Assembly: GCF_027744825.2 (NCBI RefSeq)
Contig: NC_071340.1
Coordinates: forward strand, 12,350,001-12,414,000
DNA: 64,000 nt
Source: Synchiropus splendidus
Taxonomy: Eukaryota > Chordata > Actinopteri > Syngnathiformes > Callionymidae
Reading direction: 5' to 3'
The notes beneath the pieces were generated by a model. The model saw only the letters and a program-made list of their open reading frames with translations, ran no database searches and was not told the DNA's origin. Shown here one piece after another: positions 26,147-37,300 of the stretch. The translations under genes were made by a program, and so were the position numbers. Position 1 is the stretch's first letter, and each line of letters opens with the position of its first letter.

Positions 26147-26949
26147 GTCAATTTTGTGTTCACTGCTGTCTCTGTTGTGTTGGCAAATCATTAAACAAAT
26201 GTCTATATGCTTGTTGCTTGTATATAAACGTAGTGTATATATGTATATATGCAGCGAAACAGGTGAACTGTGATGCTAAAATGGGATATACTTCGTGTAT
26301 GGTGAAAATAGTTTTTCAATGAATTAACTGCCAGTGAAAATGACTTGCTCACATTCTAACACAGTTATGGATGTTTGTCTGCTGTTTCTCATATTGTACA
26401 AGCGTACAGTGAACATATACCTGGCCGAACTGGTTAGTCACGATGCTAATTAGGCCTGTAAGACATTCTTTGTGCCTTCAGCGGGTCTTGGGGGTGTTAT
26501 CAAATGTGGGTTGCCACTTATTTTTGAGATGATACACGTTGTAAGTGTATGTTTGTCATTTTATTGCGTTTATCACGGTATAGTGTAGGTATATCCAGCA
26601 AAACGTTTTTGCTCCGACATTAGCAGCTAGAGCCTAACGTCCGTGGCTAATGACTGCTAGCATTTTTCAGACCGAAAAATAGTCGATTCACTTTGCAGTG
26701 TTTATGGTCCATCTGGTTTGGACAATATGTCACATGTTATATCTCATGTTCTATCTGTAGCTGCTGCCGTTGAGTCCTCTGATCTGCAGACCTGCTCGGA
26801 GCTGCTGAGAGACACGACCAGCGCTCGGGACCGGAGACCCAGCTTTACAACAGCCTGCAATTACACTCATTTACCTGTAGTTCCGCCAAAAGCAAATATT
26901 CCAGGACTGCACACAGCGGCTTTAAGATCCACTCTCACCTCTATAACTG

Positions 26950-27110
26950 GAGAATCAAATCCAAAGCATGGCATGGGGGCTGCATGTGGCCCTTTACTTG
27001 TATTTGCGTGGCCCACATTAGGTTAGAGAGAAACTCAAACTCTAGGTTAAGAAATAATATTTAACGATACTTGTTATCAATGAGACTTTTTCTTTCATAC
27101 TTTTTAAAAA
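26950..27110. repeat. Duplicate of a kif27 intron 14 segment
   Basis: The stretch from AAAGCATGGCATGGGGGCTG through GTGGCCCACATTAGGTTAGA to GTTATCAATGAGA recurs almost unchanged in the same orientation at 28943-29095, between kif27 exons 14 and 15. On its left it joins tRNA-unit sequence (GATCCACTCTCACCTCTATA). Confidence 0.85.
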
Positions 27111-27404
27111 TAACTTTTTAAAAATACTAAACACTATTTTTTAAATTGTTTGCTGCTGATAACATAGGCCAATACTTTCCTCAGTGAGTACCAGCGACTA
27201 GAGTCTGGCTACGGAAACTGCTGCCCCCACCCAATTTCGCTTTTCTTCTTGCAGTCACACCAACTTCTGACTTTTCAAGCAACAAGAGATGACGAACAAC
27301 ACTGATAACGGTCACTGTAATAACGGTAATTCTATCAACCAAAAGACAGTCAAGCAAGCTGCAAATTATCTCGCAATAAAAGTTCAGACGACAGTAAAGA
27401 TGTA

Positions 27405-27476
27405 GACTTCGTGGCGCAACGGTAGCGCGTCTGACTCCAGATCAGAAGGTTGCGTGTTCAAATCACGTCGAGGTCA
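27405..27476 (+). tRNA. tRNA-Trp (anticodon CCA), copy 3
   Basis: Same 72-nt body as copy 1. The left flank is shortened (CGGAAACTGCTGCCCCCACC). A T5 run (CCTTTTTCAC) follows within ten bases as terminator. Confidence 0.96.
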
Positions 27477-28336
27477 ATTCCTTTTTCACACTGATCCTTC
27501 CTTGAAATTAAGATCCACTCTCACCTCTGTAACTGGAAAGTAACTGGGGCAGCACATACTTACCAAGTGCAATGTGCTCAATCGTACAGCAGATCGCAGT
27601 AGTGTTACAGGCATGATCAACACACACTGCCCGCAGCAACAATGGAGGCTTGAGAAAAAAATGTTACTTAATCCACCACCAAAGACAAATTGAAGATTAT
27701 TTATTTCAGTGATTCGGTTCTATATTGTGTTTTAAACACTCAGACAGGCCAGTTTCAAAGAGTGTGTTTGTTTACTCAGTTTGGACTTTTCATTTTATTG
27801 AACAGCAGAAAAAATGCATTCACTTTTTTGGCGCTATAAAAGTCATAAATAACAAAATAATATTTTAGAAAAAACAGACATTTTGCATTTTCTGCAAACT
27901 GTGAAAATATTTCAAGTGCAAATATCAGAGACTGAAAAAGTGGAAGACAGGAAATAAATTAAGGCACATTTTGAGGGGACATTTAAAAGAGCCCTCAACA
28001 GACAATTTTCCTCACCATGGCACACACGAAACAGAACACACAACTCGATGAGAAACCTCACATTAATCTAAGCAAGACTTTCAATTGCTAGAAACAACTC
28101 TATGATTCTATGAGAAGTGTCAACACTTGCATATAAACCCCACCAGTTCATTTTGAAACAATGAATATAACTAACACACAAGATTGTCAACCAGAACTAG
28201 CTATTTAAATACCCATAATTCATGATTTGTGAAGACAAAACTATTCGCTTATCCAACAAATATTGCTCAAGGCATCAGATTTTAATACATTAATATCCGA
28301 GGCGATATAAAGAATTATAATCACTGTCTCACATTA
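27477..28336. other. Intergenic and 3' UTR region between tRNA-Trp copy 3 and kif27
   Basis: The left part is tRNA-unit right flank (AGATCCACTCTCACCTCTGT, CAGCAGATCGCAGTAGTG). From about 27660 the sequence is AT-rich and probably contains the 3' UTR of kif27 on the minus strand; a minus-strand AATAAA is at 27700-27705. No open frame of interest is seen. Confidence 0.45.
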
Positions 28337-31300
28337 TTAATCGACATTGTTTGACTGCTGGTCAATAGAGTCCAGAGAGAGGCACTCAGTGCTGCTCTCA
28401 AACTCAAGATGGCGCCCCCTGGTGGTGACTGCCTTCTGCTGCAGCTCGGTCGGTGAGATCTGCCTCAGTTGCCTGCGTCGCACGCGAGCTGGAGCCACCT
28501 CCGCGTTTTCTCCGAAGTGAGATGATGTTTTGGTCTCCTGCGACAACGCTAGCATCAGGTGTTTGGCTTTGCTTTGACTCTTGGCGAGAGATGTCGAGTA
28601 AGGAGACTGGCGCCTCTCCATCGGAGGGTCGTGGGTCTTTTTTCGGTCATGGTGGACCTTTGTGAAAGGTCTGGCCTGAGTGTCATCCGCTGGCATCTGT
28701 GCTGGGTCCGCCCGCCGGTGCACCAGCGTCTGTCCCGGGTGAGTGTCGGGGTGCTGTTGTTGACTATTGCCGGGCACGTCTCGGGATTTTCTCACCAGCT
28801 TCCGATAATGAGTCTTGTAGAAAAACAGTTCTTTCTCCAGATGCTGCATTCTTTCTTGGTCACCGTTATTTCCTAAGCTGCCCTCTGCAGTCGCACATGG
28901 AGAGAGACAGGAATGAGTTTAGTCAGGAGTGATCATGTAGAAAGCTAAGCAAAGCATGGCATGGGGGCTGCATGTGGCCCTTTACTTGTATTTGCGTGGC
29001 CCACATTAGGTTAGAGAGAAACTGATACTCTTTATGAAGAAATAATATTTAACTATACCAGTTATCAATGAGATTTTTTTCTTTCATACTTTTTTAACAC
29101 CACGAAAGAAAGTACTGTTCACATCTAAACCTATTAAACACTAGTTAGATTGTCTACTGAGGCCTACTCCCCCGTCTCCATGAGGCCTCCTCAGCACAGC
29201 TCACCTTTGAGTCCCTGCAGCAGCAGCTGAATGCTGTTCTGATGGTCCCTCTGCTGCTGGGTCAGCCGGCGGTCTGTGTCCAGGGCCAGGCACTGCATGG
29301 CGGCCTCCTTCTCCTTCAGCATCACCTCCTGCTCTTTACTTTGAAGTTCCAACTCTTCGCATTGGACGCGCAAGCGACGCTCCACCTCACGCAGACAAAC
29401 CACCTGAGCATTAATAAACAGGTTATGGGCCACAGTAATTAGAATTCGAATGTAACCCAGTGCTTCTCAATTCATTTCTGTTGCACCTCCCCCCGTAAAT
29501 AGGGTCATTTGTCCATATAATTATTATTATAAGTACACCTTTGCATTGACATTGTATCTTTGTCAACATTATTCACATATTCACATTGTTTTTGTCTGTA
29601 ACAGAAAAGACTTCAAGTGGAGCAATTGCCTGAAATAAAAAAAAAAAATCATGAGTGAAAGTGCAATAACACTTTTTTGTAGCTTCACACACGCCCCACT
29701 ATTTGAGAAGGACTGGTATAAACTCATATTATTACATCAGTAGAACAGGATGAAATATGGTGCCTTCCATTAATCTGAGTGCAGGTAGCTGCTGGCCTAT
29801 CATTCCCTGCTCCATCACCGCTGCAGCCATGCGCGCAGATTTCCAGTTTTCGTCAGGTGGATTTATTATTATTATCCGTGAATAAGTCCTCAGTATACTT
29901 GCAACTATATTTTCAGGATGCAGCACCGCTGTTGTTCACAGAGGTTCCTCAGTCAGGTACCAGCTACCAGAGACGCTACGGAAGCCGGGTGCTGCCAAAA
30001 GCGCCCACCCAAAAAAAAAAAAAAAAAAAAAAAAGTTTTGTTCTTGCAGTCACACCTGCTTCTAATTTTCCTGGCAACAAAAGACGATGAACTACACTGA
30101 TTAATAATTTTATCAACCAAAAGACATTCAAGCTAGCTGCAAATTGTCTCGCAATAAAACTACAGATGGCGACGGCGTTTAAAAGCATTTCAGTTTCGTA
30201 GTAACCTCACGCACAATGATAACGCAGACTTCGTGGCGCAACGGTAGCGCGTCTGACTCCAGATCAGAAGGTTGCGTGTTCAAATCACGTCGAGGTCAAT
30301 TGTTTGTGCCACGCTGATGCTTTTTTGAAATTTAACCTCCACTCTCACCTCTATAACTGGAAAATAACGGGGACAGCACATACATTCTGATTGCGATGTC
30401 CTCAATCCGATCAATCAGATCGTGGTAGTGTTACAGTCATGGTCAACACACACTGCTAGTAGCAACAATGGAGGCCTGATGTTCCTTAAAATGTTGCTTA
30501 ATCCACCACCAAAGAGTAATAAAAGCTGATTTGTTTAATATAAAGAAACGTTGGCGCCTTCCATTAATCTGAGTGCAGGTAGCTGCTGGCCTATCATTAC
30601 CGCCTCCATCACTGCTGCAGCCATGTGCACAGATTTCCACAGTTTTCGTCAGGTGGATTTATGAATTATTATTATTATTGTTTTTGCAATGACTTTCTAC
30701 AACACTCCTGGTTGTTAGCAGAGTTTTTGGGCTTACAAGAAAAAGCATCCGTGAACAAGTCCTCAGTATATTTGCAGGATGCAGCACCGCTGTTGTTCAC
30801 AGAGGCCAATACAGTGGTACCTCGGTTCTCCACCACAATCCGTTCCAGACGGCCGTTCGAGAAGCGAATTGTTCGACATCTGAATCAATTTTTCCCATTA
30901 CAATGAATGGAAAAAGAAATATGTGTTCCAAGCCTTAAAAGAGGCTTTTGTAGGAGTGAATGTAGAGTGTCTGCTGCAGGTGCACTGTTCCTCTATGTGT
31001 GTGGCCGCTGCATGTGGGAGGGGTTGCCGAGTGAGTGACGTCTCTCCAGAAGTGAAGAGGTGCCCGGTGCGTGTCCAGCTCTGAATGTGCGCTTCTGTGC
31101 AGTTTGGCTGTGACAAAGTCATAAACCAAGTAACGCTCTGTCCCAGACTCGCCTCATCCCTGTCCCAGCTCCAACAGGACATCAAACCCTGGAGTGAGCG
31201 CTCCAGCCTCGGAGGTGTGGAGAGCGAGCACCTCCCCTGTGACACTCTACCACGGTCCAGTGCGGAGACAGGAAAGGTTTTACACCTCAATATGAAGAAA

Positions 31301-34300
31301 AAAACAGCCAGTAAATGTAGCTAACGGGACACGTCTGCATACAGAGGCTGCGTTATACACAATAACAAAGCGTGTTGTGGGTCAGCTGATCGGTCCACGC
31401 ACGTTATGTTTTTCCGGCGTTTTTCGGGGCCGTTCGAGTTCTGGATTTTCGAACTCCGATTTGTTCAAATTCTGGGACGTTTGAAAACCGAGGTACCACT
31501 GTACTTTCCTTAGTCAGGTACCAGCGACCAGAGTCGCTACGGAAGCCGGTTGCTGCTAAAAGCGCCCACCCAAATTTGTTTTTCTTGCAGTCACACCTGC
31601 TTCTAATTTTTCAGGCAACAAAAGACGATGAAGAACACGGATTAATAATTTTATCAACCAAATGACATTCAAGCAAGCTGCAAATTATCTCGCAATAAAA
31701 GACGAGGGTATTTAAAAGCATTTCAGCTTCGTGGTGACCTCATGTACTATAACAACACAGACTTCGTGGCGCAACGGTAGCGCGTCTGACTCCAGATCAG
31801 AAGGTTGCGTGTTCAAATCACGTCGAGGTCAATTGTTTTTCACGCTGATGCGTCTTTGAAATTAAGATCCACTCTGATCTCTGTAAGTGGAAAATAACTG
31901 GGACAGTCACATATCCGAGTGCAATGTGCTCAGTCGGACAGCAGATCGCAGTACTGTTATGGACCTGTCATGGTCAACACACACTGCCAGCAGCAACGGT
32001 GGAGGATTGAGAAAATGTTGCTCAATCCACGACCAAAGACTAATGAAAGATGATTTATTTAATGTAAAGAAACGTTGGCGCCTTCCATTAATCTGAGTGC
32101 AGGTAGCTGCTGGTCGTATCATTGCCTCCTCCATCACTGCTGCAGTCACACTTTCCGTCACATGGATTTTATTTATTTATTTGGCAATGACTTTCTATAG
32201 CACTTTGAAATTCAGCACTCATGGTTGTAAGCAGTTTTGGTCTTACAAGAAAAAAATATCCGTGAGCAAGTCACAGGGAGAGACATACATATATTTTAAT
32301 CGTACAGTATTTCAGAACGAAAGAGATCAAAGACAAAAAGCGCACCTTATTGAAGTACTTGACTAGCAGCTCCGACACCTCAGGATGTGAGAGCTCCTTC
32401 AGCTTCATGATGATATTTTGAGGAGGTTCACTGCTTTGGGATTGACTCAAGGAAGAGTCAGAGATGGACAGACTCCTCTGTTTGTCCTGGATGGAGCGAT
32501 TTTTAAACTCCAGCGCCGCATCGAGCGCTTCTATTGCTTCTTCCAGTTGCAGTCTGGACTGCTCTTCCTTCAAGAAATAAAAATATTAAATCGTTTAAAA
32601 CTCCAGCCAAACCCAAAACTGCAGCACTAACCTCTTCATTCAGCACTTTCTGGTCCTTCAACTGCGAGTCCAGAGTGTCTCTCTGCCGCAGCAGCAAGTC
32701 TTTCTCCTCCTCCAGCTCCTCCACCGTGAGTCCTCGGGCTCTCCTGTCGCGGCTCTGTAGTTCTTCCTCCAGAGACTCCAGCCGCACTGACACGTGCAGC
32801 AGGTCCTGACTCAGAGCCTACAAGTGAACAGTTTCTGATGTCAGTGCAGAGACCACAGACTGGAGTGTTGATCTTTCTGCTGTTTATATGCACATGAACG
32901 GGAAGTGAATGATCTAAACCATTGGGGGGCAGGGAACCGGTACCGGTCTGGGCCGCACAACAAATAATTATTTCCGTTTTATGTACTGAGTTTGAATGAT
33001 CTTTTATTTTTGAAAAAGCTTTTATTTTAAAAAATGACCAGATTCACTTCCTTAAGCCTCGGTCACTTGAGAGCCAAAATGTAACCCACAAACCCGCAAA
33101 ATGAGTAGGAAACAGCCGTCTTTGGAAAGTTTCTTTCGAAGAAGAAAAGGCTCTGTGAAGAGACACGACTTCCATGACAAAGAAAGTTTTTAACAGCCAA
33201 TAGCAGGAGTCGTACTTGAAATAGGGATTTGTCATGGTCGGTGATTCCCACGTGCCAAGCACACAAACATGCAGAGGCCTTATCTGACGATTCGAAGTGG
33301 CAACTTCATACCCGGGCCGCGTTCAAATGGGCAAGCGTTGACAGGTCCATGGTAAAAAAAAAATGGTTGGGGACCACTGGTCTAAACCTTATCATCCGCA
33401 GGAGCTGGCAGACAGACGTGTGCGTACCTGACTAGAACGCAACTTCTTGACCTCCAACTTGTTCTTCTGTTCCAAACACTGCTCTCTCTGCAGGAGTAGC
33501 TCCGCCCTCATCCTCAGGTCCTCCTCCCAGTCCTCCAGCTTCGCTCGCCTCTGCAAAAACTCTTCCTCTGCCTCCTCCAGCCAGCGAGTGTCACAGTTCT
33601 GAGAGGAAAACCATCGAAAACAGATGCAAAAAGACGTGATCATAAGTTCATTTAAGAAAGAGAAGGAACAGTGAAGCTAAGCAAACTGTTTGGGTTGAGG
33701 AGGTTATGTATTTGACAGCGTTGGTTTGTTTGTCTGTCTGTGTCCAAAATCAAAACATTGAAATGTTATGGATGGGATTTTTCAGGAAATATGTGACATG
33801 GGAACACACACATTATTCAGTTTTGGGAGCGATCAAGATGGCCGTCTGGATCCAGGATTTTTTTGTCATTGGAAGATTAAGTTGGGGCAGGACTGTTTTC
33901 CATGAATATTACCTTTTCCACTGACTCCTCCTGTGGGTTGCTTTTACAGATGATGAAGTCTGTGCTTCCCTCCTGCAAAGAGTTCATCAATGATGAAAAC
34001 ACATTCTGGGTTTATTATTGAATAAAACACAGAAGGGTCAGGTGAATGTATTAGAGAGGCACTTTATAGGAACGTGAACTACAACTTCGATACATTGCGC
34101 CAAGATTTCCCTGCAGGTAATGAACAGCAAACACACCTCTTGGCAGCGTAATCCACCTCCCTTGTTACAAGCGTCCTGCTCCTGCTTCAGCTGGTTCTGA
34201 AGTTCGGCTCTTTTCAGTCTCATCTGCTGGAGATTTAGATGAAGTTCTGATCGTGTTTGCCGACTTTGCACGGACAACCTCGCCAGCACGTCGGCGTCGC

Positions 34301-37300
34301 TGCCGTCTCCGCTCTCTCGGCCATGTCTGCTCACTGCTCTGGTCTCCATGTCTGCATGGCGGAAGGACAGACGTGTGGAGAGTTGCATTTCAACCACTTT
34401 TACATGAAAATTCCATCCAACCTTTTACCACATCTTGTAAATACTTTTGTAAATTCTTAAACACATGGACAGAGACAATTACCGCTGAACATTCTGCAGT
34501 ATGATCCTGAGAGAAATACAGACCTGTCTTATCCAGCTCTTTGATGAGTTCTTCTTTCATTCTCATGTTGACAGACAACTCATGAATTCTTCGCTGAAGC
34601 ACACTGACTCTTTGGCCTGTGGTTCTCCAGGCGCTGTCTTTGGTATCTAAAAGGTACAAAGAGCATTCAACTAAAATTTTAAATAACTTTGCATATTGAC
34701 TCAGCTTCTACTAACTAAAAATATTTCATGAATTCCCAGATAGTGTCAAATCTAAAACCTTTATTTACCACTTTCTGTTTCTGTTACAGAGTTACCTTCA
34801 GCAGACTTTTGTTACAGTGTTGGGCAGACTTGCCTGAGTTTTGCTGGTTTTGTTGTGAGAATAAATTAGATATTTCGCTGCTTTGGTCTTTCTGGGAGGA
34901 CTTCTTCTGACGGACGGTCCATGTGGAGTTCAGAGACGGCCTGAAGAAACAACAGAAAGAAAGAATGGTCAGCACATTTGCTGTTCATGGATAGGAGCTC
35001 CATGTCAATATCACTGTCAATACTGTGTTGTAATTGCATTCAGGTACAGAACACCGGAAAGCATGAGATAAAATCATGAATTGCTTCACATTTATTGAGT
35101 GTAATAGCTATTTATTTCACTCAGCTGTGGCATATTGTGTGACCCAGAAGTTCAGGTTCATCACCTGTAACGTTTTTTTCCAGCCCCATCATGGTCCTCC
35201 TTCTGTTCTTGGAACCTGTTCGCCTCGTGAAACACTGGAGCGTAAGCTCCGCTGTTCATCTCCAGCTCAGCCAGCAGGAGTTGACCTCGCATCTTATAGG
35301 CTGCAGTGAGTTTCTCCAGCGAACAGACAGGAGGACTGGAGTGGATCTAGTCGCACAAACATATTAGAGATGGCGCTCTTAGGCCACGTGCAGATATTAG
35401 TTTGAAAGACAAAGACAGAGGAGGACGACCCACCTGCCTATCTGGTTTGCTTTTAAGCTCCTGTCTGTCCAGGGGGGCACTGGACGGTCTCTTCTCTGGA
35501 ACCCCACAAACCTTTGTTCCTGATGTTCCTCTTCTCAAGCTCTTGATCTCCTCACGCAGCTGACTGATGAGAATCTGATGATCCACCAGTTGTTTGTTCT
35601 AAACCAGCCACAGACAAAGCACATATGAAGCCTTGTTCCATTAGATTGTCATACCAACGTGTCTCGTTCTCACCTGCAAACGGGTTCGCTCCTTCTCTTC
35701 ATCGAGCTCTTGCAGATGAGCTTCACATGCCTGGAGAAGTTTGTCGATGTCTTTCTTTTCGTGGCAGGATTCCGCTTCACTCTGGTGACTCTGAGCGTCC
35801 TGGGAAATACAGTGTTCCTCTCACATGTCTCCAAGAAATGGGATGTCAAGAAACAGGCCTAACATTCTATTTTATCGTGGTGTCATTGCTGTCTTCCTAC
35901 CTCACAGTTTGGGAGCTCTTCTCTCAGCTGTGAGATGGTCGCATGGAGTGTTTGGTTTCCTTCCAACGGATCATCAGGCCAATGCGAGTGACTGAATCTC
36001 TCCTGCCACTCCTGCAGACGCTGCCGAAAGGACATGTTCTCGGTGGAGTTTCTGGCCTCCGCAAGGAGAGTGGCGGCTTCCTGAACAAGCTGTCGATAAC
36101 GGAATGGTTCTGTCTGGTCCATTTCTTTATCTGTCAGGTGAATTTCCTGATCATTCTGGCCCTCCACACTTTCTGCTTTCTCCGTCTCATCATCTTCATC
36201 TTTCACAGTGCTAGGAGTCTTTGCTTTGTGCTCTTGCTCCTCCAGTGGAGGTTCCCCAGGGTCCCACGCTGTCACACAAGGTTTGTACTCAGCCAGGCCA
36301 GAGGTGGCTCTTGGTCGGTTCCGAATGTGACGCGCTTTGGAGGCAAACTGCAGGACGTTGAGTGTTTCAGGAAGGCTTTGGTCGGAGGGGCTGACGCAGG
36401 CCACCATGAGCGTGTGGGCCGAGCCTCCGAGCGAATCGCGGAGCAGCCGGGTAATTTTTGCATCACGGTACGGGATGTGGGCGCTGCTGAAGTGGCTCCC
36501 TGGCCGGTTTCGTCCATTTTCAGAGAGGGCCCGGATGACATTACCCAGCGCCAGCAGCCCGCTGTTGATGTTCACAGACTCTTTGAAACGCGTGCCAGTG
36601 TTTCCTGTTTTCCCGGCTCGCTCTGAACCTGCCAGGTCCACCAGGTAGATCTTAGAGAAGAGCACCGAGTGGGATTCCTGCTGGGTGAGGAAGAGCGTCA
36701 GGATGGCGTGCGAGCGACTCGACTGCTCATTCATCCCGGTGCTGCCAGTGTGGCGCAGGGCATTGCCTGTGCCCAGAACGGAGAGGAGGTCCTCCGCTGA
36801 AGTCACCACCGTCTCTTTGGCTCCTTTCACCACTGAAAAAAAAAACATTGTGAAACACAGCTTCACCCAAGACCACAAATCAGAACCCAGTCCATCTCAG
36901 TTCTGCAACAGTAACTGGAAGGAGATAATAATTCTGGGAAACCAGATGTTCACGTGATTTTCAACCTTTTCTAAGCGGTGGCTTGCATCATTTATTGAAA
37001 AAATCCCAAGGCACACCACCAAAGAAAATTGTAGAAAGTGTATTTGTTTAAAAAACTGTCAACAGAAAGGGGTGGACAATATGGCAAAATATACCATGAT
37101 TTATGAATTTACTTTAGTGTGTGTGTGCGAAGCAGAGCGCCTTGCGCAGCTGCGACTCCGTGATTGAGTGAGAAACGCTGTTCTAGACCATTTCTTAGGA
37201 ATCAAATTGTGACAGCTGTACGACCTTCAACCTGTTGCCTGCAAGACACTTTAGTCAACCAACAAATGCAGGGCTCATACTGTACAAGTCAGTCTCATTG

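Larger units (their letters stand above)
24481..32270. repeat. Locally amplified tRNA-Trp repeat units
   Basis: Five tRNA-Trp genes sit in units that share flanks as well as the tRNA. The left flank includes GGATGCAGCACCGCTGTTGT, AGGCCAATACTTTC, GGCTACGGAAGCCGGGTGC, AGCGCCCACCCAAATTCGC, GCAGTCACACCTGCTTCTAA and ATCAACCAAAAGACATTCAA. The right flank includes GATCCACTCTCACCTCTATA, GACAGCAGATCGCAGTAGTG, TCAACACACACTGCC and CCTTCCATTAATCTGAGTGC. Units are unequal in length because of insertions (kif27 exon copy, pogo-like element, intron 14 copy) and deletions. The cluster begins next to gkap1 and its last unit ends inside kif27 intron 13. Divergence between units suggests repeated local duplication over time. 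Confidence 0.85.

Noticed and set aside
34784..34833. Extension of kif27 exon 7 to the GT donor CTGAAG|GTAACT
   Set aside because: It puts exon 8 out of frame; the GC donor at 34833 keeps phase and homology.
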